From: Muribaculaceae bacterium
GTDB taxonomy: Bacteria; Bacteroidota; Bacteroidia; Bacteroidales; Muribaculaceae
DNA: 64,000 bases
Direction: 5' to 3'
Assembly: GCA_017621225.1 (NCBI GenBank)
Contig: JAGATN010000003.1
Span: forward strand, 28,234 to 92,233
Position 1 is the stretch's first letter. Every line of letters begins with the position of its first letter. Below, in pieces: positions 7,656-17,009 of this stretch. The notes under the pieces were generated by a model. That model ran no database searches, was not told the origin of the DNA, and was given only the letters and a program-made list of their open reading frames with translations. The position numbers were made by a program, and so were the translations under genes.

Positions 7656-9818
7656 CGCGAGGCTCGAATATTCCTTATTGAGCAACGAAGCCATAGGCAA
7701 CCCTTCGTTCATCAACACCTTGCCGCTGATAGTCTTTCCGTCAAGGGCGCAAGGACGCTTTTCGTCGACAGGCGTAAGGTCTTTTATCTTATACATTTTA
7801 TCGGGGTCAAGACCGTTCATCCTTACCGTGGGCACCACCATATTTATAAGGTGATTCATCTTATATGCATAAAATACCGCACGTTTTTTATCGGGAACCA
7901 CGTACATGAGCGAAGCCACGCCCTTGTTGTCGTAAGGCGACATCAATCGATACAGGTCGCCAAATTGCACTACCGGGCGAATGCCCTTATAAGCGGCTAT
8001 GGCGCGCGACGCGAATGCCTTGTCGGCATCATTCATGTCCTTGGGCTGTATTTCCATTCCCAGACGGCCCGACATGGCCACGTCAAACCTGAACTTCAAA
8101 GGCACGGTACGGCCCGTTTGATGATTTTTGTCGGCACTGACATGCGATGCCATCGCCACTGCGGGATAGAAATTCGATATGCCCCACTGCAAATATATGC
8201 GCTGCAACGCATCGGTATTGTCGCTGGTCCAGAATTCATTGAAATAGGGCAACATTCCGTAGTTCACGCGGCCGCCGCCACCGGCACACGCCTGCATGAC
8301 CAGATCGGGATATTTGGCGCGTATGCGCTCAAGCACCTTCTTAAGCCCCAACTGATAGTCGATGTAGAGGTTCGACTGCTTGTCGGCCGGAAGATATTGC
8401 GATCCGTAGTCGAGTACGCTGCAATTGTCATCCCACTTCATATAAGCTATTTCGGGGTGCTTGGTCATAAGGCCGTCGACCACTCCAAACACAAAGTCCT
8501 GCACCTTGGGGTTGGTCAAGTCGAGCACTATCTGCGTGCCCCCGCGTCCGGTCGAGAGCGGACGATTGTTGACTCTCATTATCCAATCGGGATGCTTTTC
8601 GAATATCTCACTTTTGGTATTCGCCATTTCAGGCTCGATCCATATGCCGAACTTTATGTTGTTCTTGCGTGCCGAGGCTATGAGGCCTTCGATGCCTTCG
8701 GGCAATTTTTCGCGGCACACCTCCCAGTCGCCGAGACTGCTGCTTCCGCTATTGCGCGGATATTTGTTGCCAAACCAACCGTCGTCCATGACGAACAGTT
8801 CTCCGCCCATTGCCGAGAAGGCCTGCATCATTTCGTCCATTCCCTTTTGGTTGACCTTGAAATAGACACCTTCCCAACTGTTGAGCAATATGTCATGCTC
8901 CTTGTTGCCGTCGTGCAATTTATGGTCGCGCGCCCAACGATGAAACGCACGGCTTACGCCACCTTTTCCTTCGGTGCTGTAAGTCATTGCAAACTCAGGC
9001 GTGCGGAAAGTACTTTTAGGGTCGAGCACGTAATGCGACGTTTCCTCGTTTATTCCGGCCGACATATCGAATTTCGTGCTATGCACATCCATCTTTATCA
9101 AATAATTGCCCGTCCACGCGAGCGCGCCACCAAACACATGGCCGGCATCTTCGGTCGGTTCGCCATCCATCGACAGCATAAACGAGGGGTTATCGCTCTC
9201 GGTATTTACCAGTCCGTCCTTATTTGCCACGACCTTCTGTCCGTTTGTGAGTCGTTCCTGCTCCTGAGTGCTTTCGCCGCCCCAAAAGCCATGGAAGTGC
9301 GTCAACCAGTTGTCGTTGCGACGCATTGGCAGAAACGCCGATGCGAAACGATATAGCGTTATCGGTTTTTTGTTGTCATTGTCGACTTCAACCCAGGTGG
9401 TCATCACGTCGCTACCCGAATATGTCTTGAAATATTGACGCAACACGAACGGATACACCTGATCTTTCATCACTATTTCAGTAACATCACCATCGTCAAC
9501 CGAGTACTGCTTTACCCGGTCGACCACGAGGTCAAGCGTCATATTGCCATCGGGGTGCGACACCGCCATGGCCTTTTCGCCCGGGGTATTCAATCCGAAC
9601 ACCGGATAGCTTTCCTTGTCGAAAGCCAATCCGCTTGCATATATTCCGGGAATATCGGCTTCCTCTATCCTGCTGCCGTAATATTGAAATTTCGACTTCT
9701 CGCCGGGAGTCGCCGTTATCAGCATCGAGGTTTTAGGAGTGGAAATCAAATAATCTTTAGCCTCTGAAATGCCGGAAACCACCGACAATCCCATTACAAA
9801 AACAAGAGCTTTATTCAT
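7632..9818 (-). CDS. Glycoside hydrolase family 36 alpha-galactosidase
   Basis: 728 residues with a short signal peptide (cleavage near ISEAKD), so periplasmic or outer-membrane associated. It is a clan GH-D retaining enzyme that removes terminal alpha-galactose from raffinose-type sugars and galactomannan. Seen in order: N-terminal beta-sandwich, FVMDDGWFG, GIWIEPEM, the nucleophile motif YMKWDDN (Asp463), CAGGGGR, and the acid/base motif TSDNTDALQR (Asp533, 70 residues after the nucleophile as in characterised GH36 enzymes). It starts 34 bp after the DUF6055 gene and is followed by GH97, making a likely three-gene transcription unit. Confidence 0.93.
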   Translation of the reverse strand: MNKALVFVMGLSVVSGISEAKDYLISTPKTSMLITATPGEKSKFQYYGSRIEEADIPGIYASGLAFDKESYPVFGLNTPGEKAMAVSHPDGNMTLDLVVDRVKQYSVDDGDVTEIVMKDQVYPFVLRQYFKTYSGSDVMTTWVEVDNDNKKPITLYRFASAFLPMRRNDNWLTHFHGFWGGESTQEQERLTNGQKVVANKDGLVNTESDNPSFMLSMDGEPTEDAGHVFGGALAWTGNYLIKMDVHSTKFDMSAGINEETSHYVLDPKSTFRTPEFAMTYSTEGKGGVSRAFHRWARDHKLHDGNKEHDILLNSWEGVYFKVNQKGMDEMMQAFSAMGGELFVMDDGWFGNKYPRNSGSSSLGDWEVCREKLPEGIEGLIASARKNNIKFGIWIEPEMANTKSEIFEKHPDWIMRVNNRPLSTGRGGTQIVLDLTNPKVQDFVFGVVDGLMTKHPEIAYMKWDDNCSVLDYGSQYLPADKQSNLYIDYQLGLKKVLERIRAKYPDLVMQACAGGGGRVNYGMLPYFNEFWTSDNTDALQRIYLQWGISNFYPAVAMASHVSADKNHQTGRTVPLKFRFDVAMSGRLGMEIQPKDMNDADKAFASRAIAAYKGIRPVVQFGDLYRLMSPYDNKGVASLMYVVPDKKRAVFYAYKMNHLINMVVPTVRMNGLDPDKMYKIKDLTPVDEKRPCALDGKTISGKVLMNEGLPMASLLNKEYSSLALELEAAE

Positions 9819-9852
9819 TTTTAAATAATATGTAACTTAAATATCCGATTGA

Positions 9853-11184
9853 TTATTTTGCATCGGCAATCATCGACTGATGAACCGTTGCATTCTTCAG
9901 CTTCAGGGCGTAGGGCCACTGCGCGTTCATGCCATCCTGTCCGAGAAGGTCGGACGAATGGTCGGCGGGAGCGCCCGTCACCACGAGCCACACATACTCG
10001 GCATCGGCCGGCACCTTGAATTTCAAAGATTTGTTCTTGCCATTGCGCGCTTTCGACATAGGGCCATACGTACAATTACCAGCTTTATCGACCGTTACCA
10101 GACCGTATCGCCATCCGGCCAAATCGGTGCGCACCGAATTATATCCTTCGGCTCCGGCAAGCCCCTCGAAATCCACCACAATCTTTTTGCCTTTTTCGGC
10201 ATCAAGACGAATGGCGTTGTATCCATAGTTCTGCGGCGCGTGCGATGCCGAAATACGATAACGCCCTTTTGCATCGGCAGGCTCCAAACTACATTTATGC
10301 TGATTTATGTATTTATGGCATTTCTCCTTCACGCGCGGAATGTCCCATGCCACGAAATGCGATGCAGCCTCATATATCTCATCGTTGAAAGCCTGCTGGT
10401 CGAGCCCGGCCAATCGCTTATACGTGGCCACGGGGTCTTCGCCCTCTTTCGATTCACGCCACATACGTCCCACTATCTCCTGTCCGTGCTTATTTGACCA
10501 ATATTCCATAAATTGCGGGGCATGATACATATTGGCCGGATGAAACAGCGAATGGTGCGTTAGATCCATATATGCGTCGAGATGAAATTTCTCGTACTCG
10601 GTCCAGTCGGGATACACTTGCCAAAGCATCCATTGCGAAGTATATTCCACTATCGGACTTCCGGGGAATCCCCTACCCCCGTCGGCGCTCACTATGCATT
10701 GAAAGGAGTGACCCATCTCGTGGGCGAGAGTGCAATAAGGATATGCCTTGGCTCTTACCGGACGAAACCACATCATGCCAACGCCCTCGTCGCCCCAGCC
10801 GTAAGCGGTGCCGTCGTCATCGTTGTGCATCCATATTATCATCTTGTATTTTGACGATTCGGAGTTTTCCCTGTCGGCAAAATGCAGATTGTCGATATAA
10901 AAATTATAAAAGCGTTCGCCCTCCGCAAGAATGGCTTTCGGATCGAACCGTCGCGATTCATCGGCATACTGCGTCGGATCAGTGCCAAACGATTTATCCC
11001 AAAATATAACCAGATTAGCAGACTCGGCCTTATGTTCCATATCGAAAGAGCCGTCGGGCTGTCCGAATTTATTTTCATTTCCTACGGCCGTCGGTATTTT
11101 TATAACCTTATCGGCAGCAGAGGCAATGACGCTCACGGACATTAGCGCGAATGCCGTCAGCGCGGCAAACATCTTATTTCCCAT
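9853..11184 (-). CDS. Secreted zincin-like protein, DUF6055 family
   Basis: 443 residues from the ATG at 11184 (MGNKMFAALT), with a signal peptide ending near VIASAAD. In-frame starts up to 11256 are rejected because the promoter box at 11214-11221 would lie inside them. The motif LAHEMGHSFQ (His155, Glu156, His159) is a zinc-metallopeptidase HExxH signature in the arrangement typical of DUF6055 proteins. A C-terminal beta-rich domain (from about residue 300, GRYRISASHAPQNYG) may bind carbohydrate or protein. No peptidase activity has been shown here, and the third zinc ligand is not obvious. It heads the GH36-GH97 group, so it may act on glycoprotein substrates. Confidence 0.75.
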   Translation of the reverse strand: MGNKMFAALTAFALMSVSVIASAADKVIKIPTAVGNENKFGQPDGSFDMEHKAESANLVIFWDKSFGTDPTQYADESRRFDPKAILAEGERFYNFYIDNLHFADRENSESSKYKMIIWMHNDDDGTAYGWGDEGVGMMWFRPVRAKAYPYCTLAHEMGHSFQCIVSADGGRGFPGSPIVEYTSQWMLWQVYPDWTEYEKFHLDAYMDLTHHSLFHPANMYHAPQFMEYWSNKHGQEIVGRMWRESKEGEDPVATYKRLAGLDQQAFNDEIYEAASHFVAWDIPRVKEKCHKYINQHKCSLEPADAKGRYRISASHAPQNYGYNAIRLDAEKGKKIVVDFEGLAGAEGYNSVRTDLAGWRYGLVTVDKAGNCTYGPMSKARNGKNKSLKFKVPADAEYVWLVVTGAPADHSSDLLGQDGMNAQWPYALKLKNATVHQSMIADAK

Positions 11185-11213
11185 GATAATGATTGTAGTT
11201 TTGTTTATTGCTA

Positions 11214-11221
11214 CAAATTTA
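11214..11221 (-). promoter_or_regulatory. -7 box for the DUF6055-GH36-GH97 unit
   Basis: Minus strand TAAATTTG, fitting TAnnTTTG. The predicted transcript starts near 11207, 23 bases before the ATG at 11184. A -33 TTG at the usual distance is not seen. Confidence 0.5.
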
Positions 11222-11320
11222 CGCATTTTTGCATATATTACATTGCACATTGCCAATAAATTAATAGAATTTAATGTGCCTACACCGGCTCGTGACGCTA
11301 AAAAGCACCGAAAACTTTAT

Positions 11321-11328
11321 TAATTTTG
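11321..11328 (+). promoter_or_regulatory. -7 box for the antiporter gene
   Basis: TAATTTTG fits TAnnTTTG and lies 60 bases before the chosen ATG at 11389. Confidence 0.5.
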
Positions 11329-11388
11329 TGCGTTATAACAATGAAGGTCCGCTTCAAAACGGATGAATCAGACAAATATTCCGACACA

Positions 11389-12378
11389 ATGATACTCAAC
11401 GTAGCATATCTCATAATAGGCTTGATTTTAATACTGATGGGGGCAAATGCGCTGACCGACGGAGCCTCGGCCATAGCCAAGCGATTCGGCATATCTGATC
11501 TCGTGGTAGGCCTCACGGTAGTGGCTTTCGGCACCTCGGCGCCTGAGCTGGTAATAAGCATAACATCGGCAATAAAAGGCAGCTCCGAGCTGTCGATAGG
11601 CAACGTAGTGGGGAGCAACATCTTCAACATTCTGGTAATAATAGGCGTAACCGCAACGGCAGCCCCGATAGTGATAAAGCGAAGCATAATGACCAACGAA
11701 ATACCGATGGTCATACTGTCGTCGGTAATACTGCTGATAATGGGCAATTCGGTGCTGCTCGACGGCGCCCCGACATCGATGATAAACAGAGTCGACGGGC
11801 TCATGTTGCTCATATTCTTCATTCTGTTCATGCGCTACACGTTTGCACAGGCAAAAGACACGTCGGCCGACGACCCGACGGCCGGTAACGCATCGGCCAC
11901 GCCGGCCATGAAAACGGGCAAAGCCGTGGTGTGGGTCATCGGTGGGCTTGCAGCTCTAATATTCGGAGGCGACCGCTTTGTAGCCGGGGCATCGGGAATA
12001 GCCGCCGGGCTAGGCGTTAGCGAGGCAATAATAGGCCTGACCATCGTAGCCGCCGGCACATCGCTCCCCGAGCTGGCCACGTCGGTGGCAGCAGCCCTGA
12101 AGGGGAAGCCGGGCATCGCCATAGGCAACGTGATAGGCAGCAACATATTCAACGCATTGCTGGTGCTCGGATCGGCGGCGACCATTCGTCCGCTTGCATT
12201 CGGAAGCATCAACAACGTAGACCTTCTCGTGCTCCTCGGAGCGTCGATACTGTTTTTGGCGTTCGGATGGCTGTTTAAGGTGCGCACGATAACGCGCGCG
12301 GAAGGACTCATTCTTGTGGCCGCATACGTGGCCTACACCGTGTATCTCGTGGCGCAGGCTCAATCAAGCGCATCGTGA
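11389..12378 (+). CDS. Ca2+/Na+ antiporter, CaCA family (YrbG-like)
   Basis: 329 residues and about ten membrane helices in two homologous halves. Each half carries an alpha-repeat: VVAFGTSAPELVISITSAIKG with GNVVGSNIFNILV in the first, and VAAGTSLPELATSVAAALKG with GNVIGSNIFNALLV in the second. These repeats form the cation site in K+-independent Na+/Ca2+ exchangers, which extrude Ca2+ across the inner membrane. The start at 11389 (MILNVAYLIIG) places the first helix at the N-terminus; earlier in-frame starts would overlap the promoter region. The gene stands alone, followed 72 bp later by obgE, which has its own promoter. Confidence 0.93.
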   Translation: MILNVAYLIIGLILILMGANALTDGASAIAKRFGISDLVVGLTVVAFGTSAPELVISITSAIKGSSELSIGNVVGSNIFNILVIIGVTATAAPIVIKRSIMTNEIPMVILSSVILLIMGNSVLLDGAPTSMINRVDGLMLLIFFILFMRYTFAQAKDTSADDPTAGNASATPAMKTGKAVVWVIGGLAALIFGGDRFVAGASGIAAGLGVSEAIIGLTIVAAGTSLPELATSVAAALKGKPGIAIGNVIGSNIFNALLVLGSAATIRPLAFGSINNVDLLVLLGASILFLAFGWLFKVRTITRAEGLILVAAYVAYTVYLVAQAQSSAS

Positions 12379-12396
12379 GGCCACTCAGAAGGCAAT

Positions 12397-12427
12397 TTGG
12401 ATTTATCAATGATTTAACGTACTTTTG
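12397..12427 (+). promoter_or_regulatory. Promoter of obgE
   Basis: TTG at 12397-12399, 20 bp spacer, TACTTTTG at 12420-12427. This is a well-spaced Bacteroidetes housekeeping promoter. The leader before the ATG at 12451 would be about 17 bases. Confidence 0.75.
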
Positions 12428-12450
12428 CACAATAAAAAACGAAGCACAAA

Positions 12451-13632
12451 ATGGCTGATTCCAATTTCATAGATTACGTAAAGATACTTTGCCGCTCAGG
12501 CAAAGGAGGCGCAGGATCTCGACACTTCCATCGAGCCAAATACGTTCCCAAAGGGGGCCCCGACGGCGGCGACGGCGGGCGAGGCGGACATATCATATTA
12601 AAGGGGAACAGCCATATGTGGACGTTGCTTCCACTTCGCTATCGCCGACACATTTTTGCCGGAAACGGCCAAAGCGGATCGGGCGGACGCAGCTTCGGAA
12701 AGGATGGCGACGACGTGATTGTCGACGTACCGTGCGGCACGGTGGTGTTTGATGCCGAGACGGGCGAATTTCTATGTGAAGTGACATACGACGGCGAGGA
12801 AGTGAAGCTTCTCAGAGGCGGACGAGGAGGATTGGGCAACTGGCATTTCAAGAGCGCCACCAACCGCACTCCGCGTTATGCCCAACCGGGCGAACCGGCA
12901 ATAGAAAAGAGCGTGATACTTGAATTGAAGCTACTTGCCGACGTAGGCCTCGTAGGATTTCCCAATGCAGGCAAATCGACGCTGCTTTCGGCATTGTCGG
13001 CCGCGCGCCCCAAAATAGCCGACTATCCGTTCACCACCATGGAGCCGCAACTGGGCATCGTGCCTTATCGCGACAGTCGCTCGTTCGTAATGGCCGACAT
13101 ACCTGGTATAATCGAGGGCGCAAGCGAAGGCCGAGGGCTCGGACTACGCTTTCTGCGACACATAGAGCGAAACGCCGTGCTGCTGTTCATGGTTCCGGCC
13201 GATGCAGACGACATTCGCCATGAATATGAAGTTCTGCTGAAAGAGCTCGAGACATTCAATCCGCAATTGATGGACAAGCAACGCATCCTGGCCATATCGA
13301 AAAGCGACATGCTCGACGACGAATTGAAGGAGGAGATAGCGACCATGCTACCCGACGACGTGCCGCACGTGTTCATTTCGGCCGTAGCCCAGCAAGGACT
13401 TACGGAGCTGAAGGACATGCTTTGGAGCGCGATAAACGACGAACGCAACCAAATAGCCACTCCCGCCATTACGCACCGACCGCTCGACGGACATCATAGA
13501 GTTAGAGAAGAAGACGAATTCATATTCGAAAACGTGCCGCAACCCGACGTTGACGGGGAAGAAGACTGGGATGAAGAAGGCTGGGACGAGGAATATGACG
13601 ACGATGAATACTTTGAGCCTGATCAGCCTTGA
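12451..13632 (+). CDS. obgE: Obg family GTPase ObgE/CgtA
   Basis: 393 residues. The glycine-rich Obg fold occupies about residues 1-160 ([31 protein letters not shown]). The G domain has the P-loop [11 protein letters not shown], the DIPG G3 motif and a SKSDML base-recognition segment. The tail is strongly acidic ([20 protein letters not shown]), common in Bacteroidales Obg. Obg binds the 50S subunit and couples GTP/ppGpp levels to ribosome assembly. The last 29 bases overlap the start of pgeF in another frame, implying coupled translation. Confidence 0.96.
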   Translation: MADSNFIDYVKILCRSGKGGAGSRHFHRAKYVPKGGPDGGDGGRGGHIILKGNSHMWTLLPLRYRRHIFAGNGQSGSGGRSFGKDGDDVIVDVPCGTVVFDAETGEFLCEVTYDGEEVKLLRGGRGGLGNWHFKSATNRTPRYAQPGEPAIEKSVILELKLLADVGLVGFPNAGKSTLLSALSAARPKIADYPFTTMEPQLGIVPYRDSRSFVMADIPGIIEGASEGRGLGLRFLRHIERNAVLLFMVPADADDIRHEYEVLLKELETFNPQLMDKQRILAISKSDMLDDELKEEIATMLPDDVPHVFISAVAQQGLTELKDMLWSAINDERNQIATPAITHRPLDGHHRVREEDEFIFENVPQPDVDGEEDWDEEGWDEEYDDDEYFEPDQP

Positions 13633-14416
13633 CGCAGGCCCGGGAATAACGGCCTTCAGCACCCTGAGAGGCTGCACGTCAGACGATTCGCCCTATTCCG
13701 GATTCAACGCCTGCCATTATACCGGCGACGATCCACGTCACGTAAAAGCGTGCCGTAGCGCATTGTGCAAAGAACTTGGAATATCGGAATGCCAACTGAT
13801 AATCCCCCGACAGACCCACTCAACAAACGTGGCTACGATTGGCTATGAGAAACCGATGCTCGAAAATGTAGATGCATTGGTCACCCGACGCACCGACGTG
13901 GCATTATGCATAAACACGGCCGATTGCGTGCCCGTAGTGATGTCAGATGCCAATGCCCGCGTGATAGCCGTGGCCCACTCGGGATGGAGAGGCACCGTTG
14001 GTCGCATCGCCGCGCGCACGGTTGAAGCCATGACGAGGCTCGGGGCATCGCCCCACGACATAATCGTAGCAATGGGGCCTTGCATATGCCCGGAGTGCTT
14101 TGAAGTAGGCGATGAAGTGGTCGAGGCATTTGCCACCGAGTTTCCCGATGCCGGCGAAATAATAATTCCACGAACACCCCGCAGCCACATCGACCTCGCG
14201 GCGGCAATAAAGCATACGCTCGTCGAAGCCGGCGTTCCGGAATCGTCGATAATCGGTCCTACGGCTTGTTCGCATTGCAATCCCGACAAACTGTTTTCAG
14301 CCCGCACGCATGGAATCGCGTCGGGGCGCATGCTAACCGTCGCGAAAATGACATGCGACGCGCCTATCAGCCAACGGGAAGGTCGGCCAACGACTTTCGC
14401 GGGAAAGCATCAATGA
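13604..14416 (+). CDS. pgeF: Peptidoglycan editing factor PgeF (YfiH/multi-copper polyphenol oxidoreductase family)
   Basis: 270 residues from ATG 13604 ([10 protein letters not shown]). An alternative ATG lies at 13595; both are inside the obgE coding end. The metal/active-site residues of the family are visible: His72 in PRQTHSTN, Cys108 in NTADCVPV and His125 in AHSGWRGT, with a CxxC-like [12 protein letters not shown] near the end. PgeF hydrolyses cytoplasmic muropeptide precursors with wrongly incorporated Ser to keep peptidoglycan composition correct. Its 3' end overlaps the oppositely oriented gene at 14367 by 50 bases. Confidence 0.92.
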   Translation: MNTLSLISLDAGPGITAFSTLRGCTSDDSPYSGFNACHYTGDDPRHVKACRSALCKELGISECQLIIPRQTHSTNVATIGYEKPMLENVDALVTRRTDVALCINTADCVPVVMSDANARVIAVAHSGWRGTVGRIAARTVEAMTRLGASPHDIIVAMGPCICPECFEVGDEVVEAFATEFPDAGEIIIPRTPRSHIDLAAAIKHTLVEAGVPESSIIGPTACSHCNPDKLFSARTHGIASGRMLTVAKMTCDAPISQREGRPTTFAGKHQ

Positions 14417-15233
14417 AACTTCCGGGCGTACTGTTATAAATCATGACATTTTTTGAGTCGGCAAACTTTTTTATCGAAAAATAAGCCTTGAACGCCACGT
14501 AATAGCTATGCACCACTTCGTGCAGACGCACGGTCTTGAATATGGCGGCATTCCATTTTCGGGCACTCTCATTATCTTTGTAAAAATGCGGCTGCACCGA
14601 AACCACCTCGTTTTGCTCGTTGACCTCGAGAGTGCGCATCCACGAGTGATCGGCTCCAACGAGATATATTTTCTTGAAGCCCAGCCATATTGCGACCATT
14701 ATCGACGGGATGAGCACATTTCGCGGACGAGGAGTGCCCCAACGGCGGCCATATGCCATACGCTCAAACCATCCGAACCCCTCAAGCCCTACGCTGTTGA
14801 TGGTTCGCACCGTCACATTGGGATTGCCTTGCAAGTCGAAGCTGCCGCGATTCACGGCAGGCACGAAAATGGTCATGGGCCAATCGACACGCTTGGCAAA
14901 GGTTTCGCGCAACCGTTTGAGGTTTTCGCCCGGATTGGGATCGAAAAAAGCCGGATCGACCATGACATAATATCGAGGCTTCAAGTCAAAAAATTCCTCG
15001 GCATTGGCGGCATAGTTCACGGCAAGAGTGGTGTGAGTGCGCAGCACGTCGCCATACGTGGCAATCGTGTCCGACAACGACGGTCCGTTGCCCATTATTA
15101 TTATGCTATCGTTTTCGGGCCGGGCTTCGGCGCCGACGTCGCATCGACGGCTCTGCAACAACACCTTTGCCACACTCTTAAGCGTATTGCCCAATGCTTC
15201 AAACGCCGTTGAAATATCATCTACCTTACTCAT
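14367..15233 (-). CDS. DUF115/MptE-like protein, putative glycan-associated
   Basis: 288 residues from ATG 15233 (MSKVDDISTA). A TTG at 15257 overlapping the previous gene's stop is an alternative start. The motif IIIMGNGPSLSD is the nucleotide-binding start of the DUF115 (6-hydroxymethylpterin diphosphokinase MptE-like) fold, followed by YVMVDPAFF and KKIYLVGADHSW. Members in bacteria occur near surface polysaccharide or flagellin-glycosylation genes, and this one follows a flippase by 20 bp. That suggests a role in surface glycan assembly rather than pterin metabolism, but the substrate is unknown. Confidence 0.72.
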   Translation of the reverse strand: MSKVDDISTAFEALGNTLKSVAKVLLQSRRCDVGAEARPENDSIIIMGNGPSLSDTIATYGDVLRTHTTLAVNYAANAEEFFDLKPRYYVMVDPAFFDPNPGENLKRLRETFAKRVDWPMTIFVPAVNRGSFDLQGNPNVTVRTINSVGLEGFGWFERMAYGRRWGTPRPRNVLIPSIMVAIWLGFKKIYLVGADHSWMRTLEVNEQNEVVSVQPHFYKDNESARKWNAAIFKTVRLHEVVHSYYVAFKAYFSIKKFADSKNVMIYNSTPGSFIDAFPRKSLADLPVG

Positions 15234-15253
15234 TGTTTCTTTTCTCTTTTCAT

Positions 15254-16723
15254 TCAAATTTCTTCATTTTCATCGACAATGTGCCCGCGCTTACGTAAAA
15301 ACGCGATACTTTCGCGCAACATCACCGATCCTGACGCATAAAGCGAGCCCACGTACACGACGGCGGCAATCGCCACTTTCAGCGCAAGGCGAACCGACGC
15401 ATGAGGTATGCCTACCGAAACCACCCACGCCACCAGCATCGACAGTAGCGCAAGGCCGAGAAACGGCAACATGTCACGCAAGGCATCGATGATGCGCAGT
15501 CCTATCATTTCGAAGGCGAAATGCTGCCACACGAACAGCCACAATATGTTTACCGTCACGAAAGCCACTATCATGGGGTATATGCCAAAAGGATGCATGC
15601 CTACAAGTATGCCGCACGTAACCACGCTAAGAGCCACCGTGTTATATAGATTTATCGACGTATGCTCCTGGCTTATCACCAAATTGGAGTATAGCGTTAT
15701 GATGGGATAAAACGCACCATATATGCTTAGTATCTGCAACATGCCCACGCTCGGCAACCACTTTTCGCCGGCCACGAGCAATATGAATTCGGGAGATATC
15801 AGCCCAAGCCCGAGCATAGCCGGAAACGACACGAAGCTCGTGAAGCGCAGCATTTTTCGAAACACGGCCCTGTAACGGTCGCGATCATCCTTAACCCTTG
15901 CAAGCACCGGAAGCGCAACGCCGTTAAGCATTCCATTTATGAGCGTTGTGCCCATATCGTTCCATTTTGCGGCATTACCATACTGTCCGGCAAGCGCCTT
16001 GGTGTAAAATCGGCCAAGCAGCAACGAAAACACATTGCGGTTGATCTGCATGAATATCGTTGCCACCAACAGCTTGCTGCTAAATCGGAACATACGGCGC
16101 ACCGGACCGAAATCGATTCGAAACGTAGGCCGCCAAGGCGAAACCACCCAGTTGAGCAGCGTAGTCATTCCGGTGTACACCACTGTTTGCGCGGCGAGGC
16201 CCCAATAGGCAAATCCGTAATATGCCATTGTCACCGAAACGATGCCCGATATGGCCAACGACACAATTAATATAAGAGAGCTCTCACGCACCATCAAATG
16301 GCCATAGAGATATGCCCTCTGGGCTATGCCCCACCCCGAGAACAGGAAGCTCAAAAACAAGAATCGCGAAAGAGCCACAAGCTCGTCGGAGTGATAAAAA
16401 TCGGCTATGAGCGGTGCACATAAAAACAATATGACATACATCAACAAGCCGGTAAGCACATTAAACCAGAACACCGAGTTATAGTCGTCGGCCGAAGCAT
16501 CTTTTTTATTTATCAATGCGGTCATAAAACCGCTGTCCTGCAAAGCTCCGGCAATGGCCGTAAACACCGCCAACACCTGCACCATACCATAGTCGGTGTC
16601 GGTGAGCATCCGAAGCAGGCATATGCCGAAAACGAGATTCAGCAATTGCACTATTCCATTGCTGAATCCGCCCCACAACAGGCCCTTGGCGGTACGTTCT
16701 TTTAACGACGATGTTGACGACAT
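15254..16723 (-). CDS. Polysaccharide/lipopolysaccharide flippase (Wzx-like, MOP superfamily)
   Basis: 489 residues with 12-14 membrane helices. The opening SLKERTAKGLLWGGFSNGIVQ leads directly into helix 1, typical of Wzx/O-antigen translocases that flip undecaprenyl-linked oligosaccharides. In-frame ATGs at 16783 and 16792 also exist. The promoter box at 16811-16818 would place the transcript start near 16804 and allows all of them; 16723 is preferred because family members start just before SLKxKTxKG. It is co-oriented with the DUF115 protein. No glycosyltransferases of a full polysaccharide locus are adjacent. Confidence 0.85.
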   Translation of the reverse strand: MSSTSSLKERTAKGLLWGGFSNGIVQLLNLVFGICLLRMLTDTDYGMVQVLAVFTAIAGALQDSGFMTALINKKDASADDYNSVFWFNVLTGLLMYVILFLCAPLIADFYHSDELVALSRFLFLSFLFSGWGIAQRAYLYGHLMVRESSLILIVSLAISGIVSVTMAYYGFAYWGLAAQTVVYTGMTTLLNWVVSPWRPTFRIDFGPVRRMFRFSSKLLVATIFMQINRNVFSLLLGRFYTKALAGQYGNAAKWNDMGTTLINGMLNGVALPVLARVKDDRDRYRAVFRKMLRFTSFVSFPAMLGLGLISPEFILLVAGEKWLPSVGMLQILSIYGAFYPIITLYSNLVISQEHTSINLYNTVALSVVTCGILVGMHPFGIYPMIVAFVTVNILWLFVWQHFAFEMIGLRIIDALRDMLPFLGLALLSMLVAWVVSVGIPHASVRLALKVAIAAVVYVGSLYASGSVMLRESIAFLRKRGHIVDENEEI

Positions 16724-16810
16724 ATAGTTTATTACTGATTTTACGAAACTGTTTAAACAATTTCTTAGCGCGCTATCGGCCATACGTGACATGCCGAATC
16801 GCTAAAGATG

Positions 16811-16841
16811 CAAAGTTACTTCTTTCCCATCGTATTTTCAA
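16811..16841 (-). promoter_or_regulatory. Promoter of the flippase gene
   Basis: Minus strand TTG at 16839-16841, 20 bp spacer, TAACTTTG at 16811-16818: a full Bacteroidetes promoter. Confidence 0.7.
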
Positions 16842-16935
16842 AAAATTTCGCAGAGCGCCTGCAAATCACGTAATTCCACCACGCACCAACAATCCAAATA
16901 CGACATATCGGCACGCGGTTTCCACATTTGTTTTT

Positions 16936-16948
16936 AAACAACCTCTAA
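16936..16948 (+). repeat. Dispersed 13-bp motif AAACAACCTCTAA, copy 1
   Basis: Identical on the opposite strand to TTAGAGGTTGTTT found at 29561-29573 and 37374-37386, with a fourth near-copy at 37419-37429. It lies just upstream of the glsA -7 box. Confidence 0.6.
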
Positions 16949-16966
16949 TATATCGCGGTTTTTGCG

Positions 16967-16974
16967 TAATTTTG
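16967..16974 (+). promoter_or_regulatory. -7 box for glsA-glsB
   Basis: TAATTTTG fits TAnnTTTG, 36 bases before the ATG at 17010. No well-spaced -33 TTG. Confidence 0.5.
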
Positions 16975-17009
16975 CGCCTCATTAACGCCATAAGCACAGC
17001 ATCAAGACA

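Noticed and set aside
7620-9356. Long plus-strand open frame opposite the GH36 gene
   Set aside because: Composition is His/Arg-rich shadow coding; the minus strand encodes a complete GH36 enzyme.
9853-11256. Longer DUF6055 product starting at 11256
   Set aside because: That start lies upstream of the promoter box at 11214-11221 and adds a sequence unlike a signal peptide.
14508-15212. Plus-strand open frame opposite the DUF115 gene
   Set aside because: No domain and the opposite strand carries the recognisable IIIMGNGPSLSD protein.
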